A stretch of 7,209 nt of DNA from CAURMH01 sp963525745 (lineage in GTDB: Bacteria > Pseudomonadota > Gammaproteobacteria > Enterobacterales > Pasteurellaceae): assembly GCA_963525745.1 (NCBI GenBank), contig CAURMH010000060.1, positions 1-7,209 of the forward strand, in the 5' to 3' direction. The translations under genes were made by a program, and so were the position numbers. This document shows positions 4,311 to 7,209 of the stretch, piece after piece. The notes under the pieces were generated by a model. That model ran no database searches. It was not told the origin of the DNA and saw nothing but the letters and a program-made list of their open reading frames with translations. Position 1 is the stretch's first letter; each line of letters opens with the position of its first letter.

Positions 4311-6584
4311 TTATTTTAATTCCGGAAATAACATCCGAATAACATCCAACGTTACCCGACGCGATTGCCCTGCAAACGGAAAAATATGCATCATCATCAT
4401 CGGATTAAAATTCGCTTCGATGACGCCCCAAGACAGCAAATTCGGTTCTGCCGGCTTTTTCAAATCCGGAATAATCAAATCGACGCCGCAGACGGCCGCA
4501 CCCATCGCTTTCGTAATGCCAACGGCAAGCTGTTTATAGCTTTCGTGCATTTCGTCGGTCATGTCAATGGAATCGCCGCCGGTGCTAATATTAGAGTTGG
4601 CGCGTAGCTGTACAAGTTGATCTTTTGCCGGTACAGAATCGACGGTTAAGCCTTGTTCTTTAAGCTGAAGCTGCTCGATATCGCCCAACGCGATCTTCTT
4701 CAATGGCGTACGACTGCCGTCACCACGTAATGGATGGGCATTTTTCGCCGCGACCAATTCGGCAACGGTATGCAAACCGTCGCCAATCACATTGGCCGGT
4801 ACGCGTAATAATACAGCCAGCGTTTTATCGCCGAGCACAAAGAAACGGTATTCCGTGCCGACCAAATAATCTTCCACCATGATTTCTTTGTCTTCACGGA
4901 AGGCGATTTCCACCGCTTTGGCGAAATCATCATGATCCTGCACGCCTTGTTGGAAAATGCTAATACCTAAACCGAAATTAGTGGATTTCGGTTTTATGAC
5001 CACCGCGCGATTTTCAAAAAGCGGGAAATTATCGACCGCACTTTTCAAATCGGTAAATTCCATACTTTGTGGCACATTAAATCCCGCTTTCGCTAAAACT
5101 TTTTTAGTGACCACTTTATTTTCCATAATTAACGGCGAAATATAGCTGTCGTGCGAGGTCATGTTGCCGTTTTTGACATATTCCAAATGATCGCCGAATT
5201 GCAGGCTTAAAAATTGATCGCGTTCATCCAAAATCTCTACTTTCAATCCTTTTTGGATCGCATCAAACATCAACGCCTGCGTGGAAAGCTCCATATTATC
5301 GAAGGCGGAAAGGGCATAAAAACGCGCAAAAGCCTGTTTTTTATTTCGTCGGGCAATTTCTGCGCCCAGCTTTTGATAACCGCCCGCCTGTTCAATCGCG
5401 GCGACCACTTTGGCGCATAAGGTTTGGGTCGGATCATCAAATTGCGTTAATTTATCCTGTAAAATCGATTTGATCTCATCGTCCGCATGAATTTGCTCAA
5501 GCATATTTTTCATCGCAAGAAGAAGCGATTTTCCCTCCTCCGCATAAGCCGTCGGTTGACGCGGATCTTCCCAAGCAACCGCCATTAAACGATCCTTACC
5601 TAATGCCACGCCTTGTTGATCCGGCGTTTCATCAAGCCAGGCCATCAATAAAATAAAGTAATGAATAAAACGCGCATCTTCCAGCGTAATGCCATAAGGC
5701 GCAAACGGGTTTAAATCAAATAAGCGAAATTCCAAATATTGAATTCCCGTCGCCACTAATTCTCGCGCCTTTTTAGCGCCGCGTAAACGAACGTTAGAAT
5801 AAAATTCCTTTTCTGCGATTAATTTACCGCTGTTCACCCAATGTTCCAAGCTGTCTGCGTAGGCCGGTAAACTATCGAAGGAAACCTGAATTTCAGGCGC
5901 ATTGACATAGCCGTACTGTCCGGAACGTAAGCTGCGTACGTACTGATTTGCTTTCAGTGGCGAACCCTCGCGGAAATATTCGGCCTCCACCGTCGGCGTC
6001 GCCGAAAGCAAATAAAGTAAAACCCATTGATAACGCAGGAAATTCTTAGCGATTTTAAGATATAAATCATTCTGAAAATCGACCGCACTTTGCCGCGCCG
6101 TTTGCGCTTTAAATAAGGCCGACACTAACGCCGGATCCAATTGAAAGTTATAATGAATGCCGCTGACCATTTGTTTATATTTACCGTAACTTTTCACTAA
6201 ATGTTCACGGTAGGCCACATCTTCGGGATTATCCAGTTGCGCAACCTTGATTTGATCTTCCTGCGGTAAACCGGCCGGCATACTGAATGGAAAAATATAT
6301 TCATTATCGGGCAGCGTCCGCAGCGCCACTTCATGAATAGCCGAAAGCCAACGTAATGTATCTTCCAATTTTTTATTCGGCGGCGTAATCAATTCAAGCT
6401 GACTTTCGGCAAAATCCGTTTGAATATAGGGGTGAAAAGAACGATTACCAAAGGCGTTCGGATGCGCCGTAGTGACCACCGAACCGTCCGCATGCACCCG
6501 CTGACTTTCTTTTTCGATACCAAAGGAACCTTGCTGAAACAGGCGCTCAAGGCGATTATTTTTAATAATTTGTTGAATTTTCAT
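4311..6584 (-). CDS. gshAB: Bifunctional glutamate-cysteine ligase and glutathione synthetase (GshAB/GshF)
   Basis: This 757-residue cytoplasmic enzyme makes glutathione in two ATP-dependent steps: glutamate plus cysteine to gamma-glutamylcysteine, then addition of glycine. Residues 1 to about 480 are a GshA-type ligase: GIEKESQRV (22-30), SQLELITPP (61-69), GIHYNFQLD (142-150) and EFRLFDLNPF (285-294). From about 485 a D-Ala-D-Ala-ligase-like ATP-grasp unit follows: VVIKPKSTNFGLGI (528-541), RVPANVIGDG (594-603), NISTGGDSIDMTD (665-677) and VIEANFNPMMMMH (721-733). Length and domain order match the GshF proteins known from Pasteurella and streptococci. A TTG at 6596 could add four residues, but the ATG at 6584 has GGAA six bases upstream and gives the usual MKIQ start. 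It stands alone, between its own promoter region and terminator. Two uptake signals lie in the frame. Confidence 0.96.
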   Translation of the reverse strand: MKIQQIIKNNRLERLFQQGSFGIEKESQRVHADGSVVTTAHPNAFGNRSFHPYIQTDFAESQLELITPPNKKLEDTLRWLSAIHEVALRTLPDNEYIFPFSMPAGLPQEDQIKVAQLDNPEDVAYREHLVKSYGKYKQMVSGIHYNFQLDPALVSALFKAQTARQSAVDFQNDLYLKIAKNFLRYQWVLLYLLSATPTVEAEYFREGSPLKANQYVRSLRSGQYGYVNAPEIQVSFDSLPAYADSLEHWVNSGKLIAEKEFYSNVRLRGAKKARELVATGIQYLEFRLFDLNPFAPYGITLEDARFIHYFILLMAWLDETPDQQGVALGKDRLMAVAWEDPRQPTAYAEEGKSLLLAMKNMLEQIHADDEIKSILQDKLTQFDDPTQTLCAKVVAAIEQAGGYQKLGAEIARRNKKQAFARFYALSAFDNMELSTQALMFDAIQKGLKVEILDERDQFLSLQFGDHLEYVKNGNMTSHDSYISPLIMENKVVTKKVLAKAGFNVPQSMEFTDLKSAVDNFPLFENRAVVIKPKSTNFGLGISIFQQGVQDHDDFAKAVEIAFREDKEIMVEDYLVGTEYRFFVLGDKTLAVLLRVPANVIGDGLHTVAELVAAKNAHPLRGDGSRTPLKKIALGDIEQLQLKEQGLTVDSVPAKDQLVQLRANSNISTGGDSIDMTDEMHESYKQLAVGITKAMGAAVCGVDLIIPDLKKPAEPNLLSWGVIEANFNPMMMMHIFPFAGQSRRVTLDVIRMLFPELK
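5035..5043 (-). repeat. DNA uptake signal copy inside gshAB
   Basis: An exact ACCGCACTT on the plus strand. In the gshAB frame it encodes Ser-Ala-Val in LKSAVDNF (513-520), within the ATP-grasp half and away from the catalytic motifs listed for that gene. Confidence 0.85.
6082..6090 (-). repeat. DNA uptake signal copy inside gshAB
   Basis: An exact ACCGCACTT on the plus strand. In the gshAB frame it encodes Ser-Ala-Val in RQSAVDFQ (164-171), within the ligase half. Confidence 0.85.
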
Positions 6585-6675
6585 TGTATTTTCCAAGTTA
6601 AATCACGGCGAGTATTATTCCACATTATGAAAAAGAATAAGCATGAATGAAATAAAAAAATCGCATTAAATATAA

Positions 6676-6708
6676 GTGTTAAGCATAACACATCTCCAAC
6701 ATTTTCAA
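6676..6708 (-). promoter_or_regulatory. Probable gshAB promoter with an overlapping palindromic operator
   Basis: On the minus strand TTGAAA (6708-6703) is followed after 15 bp by TATGCT (6687-6682), which is preceded by TG one base away, as in an extended -10 element. A 16-bp palindrome, GTGTTA-AGCA-TAACAC (6676-6691), covers the -10 region and looks like a binding site for a dimeric repressor; I cannot name the regulator. A start here would give a leader of about 90 bases. A perfect TATAAT (6715-6710) stands slightly upstream, with TTGACT only 14 bp before it. The 300-base gap 6585-6884 otherwise holds a hairpin, one uptake signal and the adhesin terminator, and no gene that I can see. Confidence 0.45.
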
Positions 6709-6720
6709 AATTATATGGCT

Positions 6721-6741
6721 GGCGCACAAAGTCAATGCGCC
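6721..6741 (-). other. Short GC-rich hairpin upstream of the gshAB promoter
   Basis: GGCGCA (6721-6726) and TGCGCC (6736-6741) are perfect complements around a 9-base loop. No T run follows on either strand, so it is not a typical terminator. It lies between the adhesin terminator and the putative gshAB promoter. Its loop contains TTGACT on the minus strand, a possible -35 box for the TATAAT at 6715-6710, so it may simply be part of a promoter region. Confidence 0.35.
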
Positions 6742-6801
6742 CGTCCTCTCAGTCATTGCGTTGTACATTGATGAAATGACGACAAAACGTTTAAATTTTT
6801 G

Positions 6802-6810
6802 ACCGCACTT
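6802..6810 (-). repeat. DNA uptake signal copy beside the adhesin terminator
   Basis: An exact ACCGCACTT on the plus strand in the intergenic gap, with the T-rich flank AAATTTTTG of the extended signal. It lies immediately beyond the terminator of the adhesin gene, a common location for these signals in Haemophilus. Confidence 0.85.
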
Positions 6811-6814
6811 GCGC

Positions 6815-6853
6815 ATAAAAAAGTGACCTGCCCGTTACCGAACAGATCACTTT
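6815..6853 (-). terminator. Intrinsic terminator after the trimeric autotransporter gene
   Basis: Arms AAAGTGACCTG (6820-6830) and CAGATCACTTT (6843-6853) pair along 11 bp, with one G-T wobble when read on the minus strand, around a 12-base loop. On the minus strand the stem runs into TTTTTT (6822-6817). It starts about 31 bp after the adhesin stop codon. Confidence 0.75.
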
Positions 6854-6884
6854 ATTGACGCTAATTAACGTGATATAGGCTTAA

Positions 6885-7209
6885 TTACCAAGCATATCCC
6901 ACGCCAACCGTACCGACAACATCGCCTTGCGTATTCACGCTACCGGATAATTTAAATTTCACTTTATTGTTATCCGACAAACGAGAATAACCCACAGCGA
7001 TAGCCGACTCACTGCGATAAGTACTTGCCGCCGCAGACGCCATTGAACCGCCGGCAAAATGAATTTCCGGTAGGCCGGCAATGGCCGCCGCGCCCGCAAT
7101 ACCCGAACGAGCCTCTTTATTTACTCGATTGAGTCGTTTATCAAGCTGGTCGACACGATTCGACAAACCTTTTACAGCCTCAGGTGAGCCACCGGACATA
7201 TTATTAATC
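6885..7209 (-). CDS. Trimeric autotransporter adhesin, C-terminal YadA-like membrane anchor (partial)
   Basis: The last 107 residues of a surface adhesin; the frame stays open through the right edge, so the gene starts outside the window. The Met codon at 7199 is internal, because the codons before it (Ile-Asn-Asn) continue the frame. About residues 12-35 form a coiled-coil stalk (VKGLSNRVDQLDKRLNRV) leading into NKEARSGIAGAAAIAGL, a typical junction of YadA-type anchors. Amphipathic strands follow: STYRSESAIAVGYSRL, VKFKLSGSVNTQ and VVGTVGVGYAW, ending in the aromatic residue required for outer-membrane insertion. In this family each subunit gives four strands to a 12-stranded trimeric barrel through which the passengers are exported. 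The passenger, which determines the ligand, is not visible. Relatives known to me include EmaA of Aggregatibacter and Hia/Hsf of Haemophilus; I cannot choose between these types. Confidence 0.9.
   Translation of the reverse strand, partial: INNMSGGSPEAVKGLSNRVDQLDKRLNRVNKEARSGIAGAAAIAGLPEIHFAGGSMASAAASTYRSESAIAVGYSRLSDNNKVKFKLSGSVNTQGDVVGTVGVGYAW

Noticed and set aside
6745..6755. CTGAGAGG on the minus strand, reminiscent of the CUGAGA loop of a TPP riboswitch
   Set aside because: The other conserved parts (GGGGUGC-type stem and the CUGGAUAAUGCCAGCG-type core) are missing, and the downstream gene is gshAB, not a thiamine gene.
1..7209. A new defence, CRISPR, toxin-antitoxin or other undescribed multi-gene system
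   Set aside because: Every substantial gene belongs to a known housekeeping or surface-protein family, repeats are uptake signals or terminators, and no array-like or unexplained gene cluster is present.

Overview
The window reads as a chromosomal segment of a member of the Pasteurellaceae. Three things support this. There are eight exact copies of the 9-bp Haemophilus-type DNA uptake signal (AAGTGCGGT or its complement). The YbeY protein closely resembles, from memory, that of H. influenzae. The left edge carries an IS1016-like insertion sequence end. The uptake signal is the H. influenzae type, not the Actinobacillus pleuropneumoniae type, so Haemophilus, Aggregatibacter, Pasteurella, Histophilus or Basfia-like genera fit; I cannot go lower.

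Layout. Positions 1-103 are the right end of an IS1595-family (IS1016 group) element: the last 30 codons of its transposase plus the terminal repeat. Positions 104-309 are an AT-rich spacer with a weak promoter candidate, one uptake signal and a short stretch that may be a decayed recD fragment. A 506-residue ThiD-ThiE fusion (310-1830, +) follows. Tail to tail with it, 12 bp away, is a minus-strand operon of phoH/ybeZ (4195-3122), ybeY (3112-2642) and a Cof-type HAD phosphatase (2625-1843). The operon's intrinsic terminator lies inside the 3' end of the thiamine gene. Upstream on the minus strand is gshAB/gshF (6584-4311), which ends in a terminator with 16-bp perfect arms. A roughly 300-bp gap then holds the likely gshAB promoter, and the right edge holds the C-terminal membrane anchor of a trimeric autotransporter adhesin (6885 to beyond 7209, -), with its own terminator.

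Functions. ThiDE phosphorylates the pyrimidine precursor of thiamine and couples it to the thiazole. PhoH and YbeY form the conserved RNA-metabolism pair (P-loop ATPase plus metal-dependent ribonuclease acting on rRNA and ribosomes) and are tightly spaced. GshAB makes glutathione from glutamate, cysteine and glycine in one polypeptide. The adhesin anchor is unrelated to its neighbours.

I see no CRISPR array, tRNA, rRNA, prophage or obvious new multi-gene system. The more unusual points are the ThiD-ThiE fusion with a nonstandard N-terminal glycine-rich motif, regulatory and uptake sequences embedded in coding DNA, a 16-bp palindrome on the putative gshAB promoter, and the IS insertion just upstream of thiDE.
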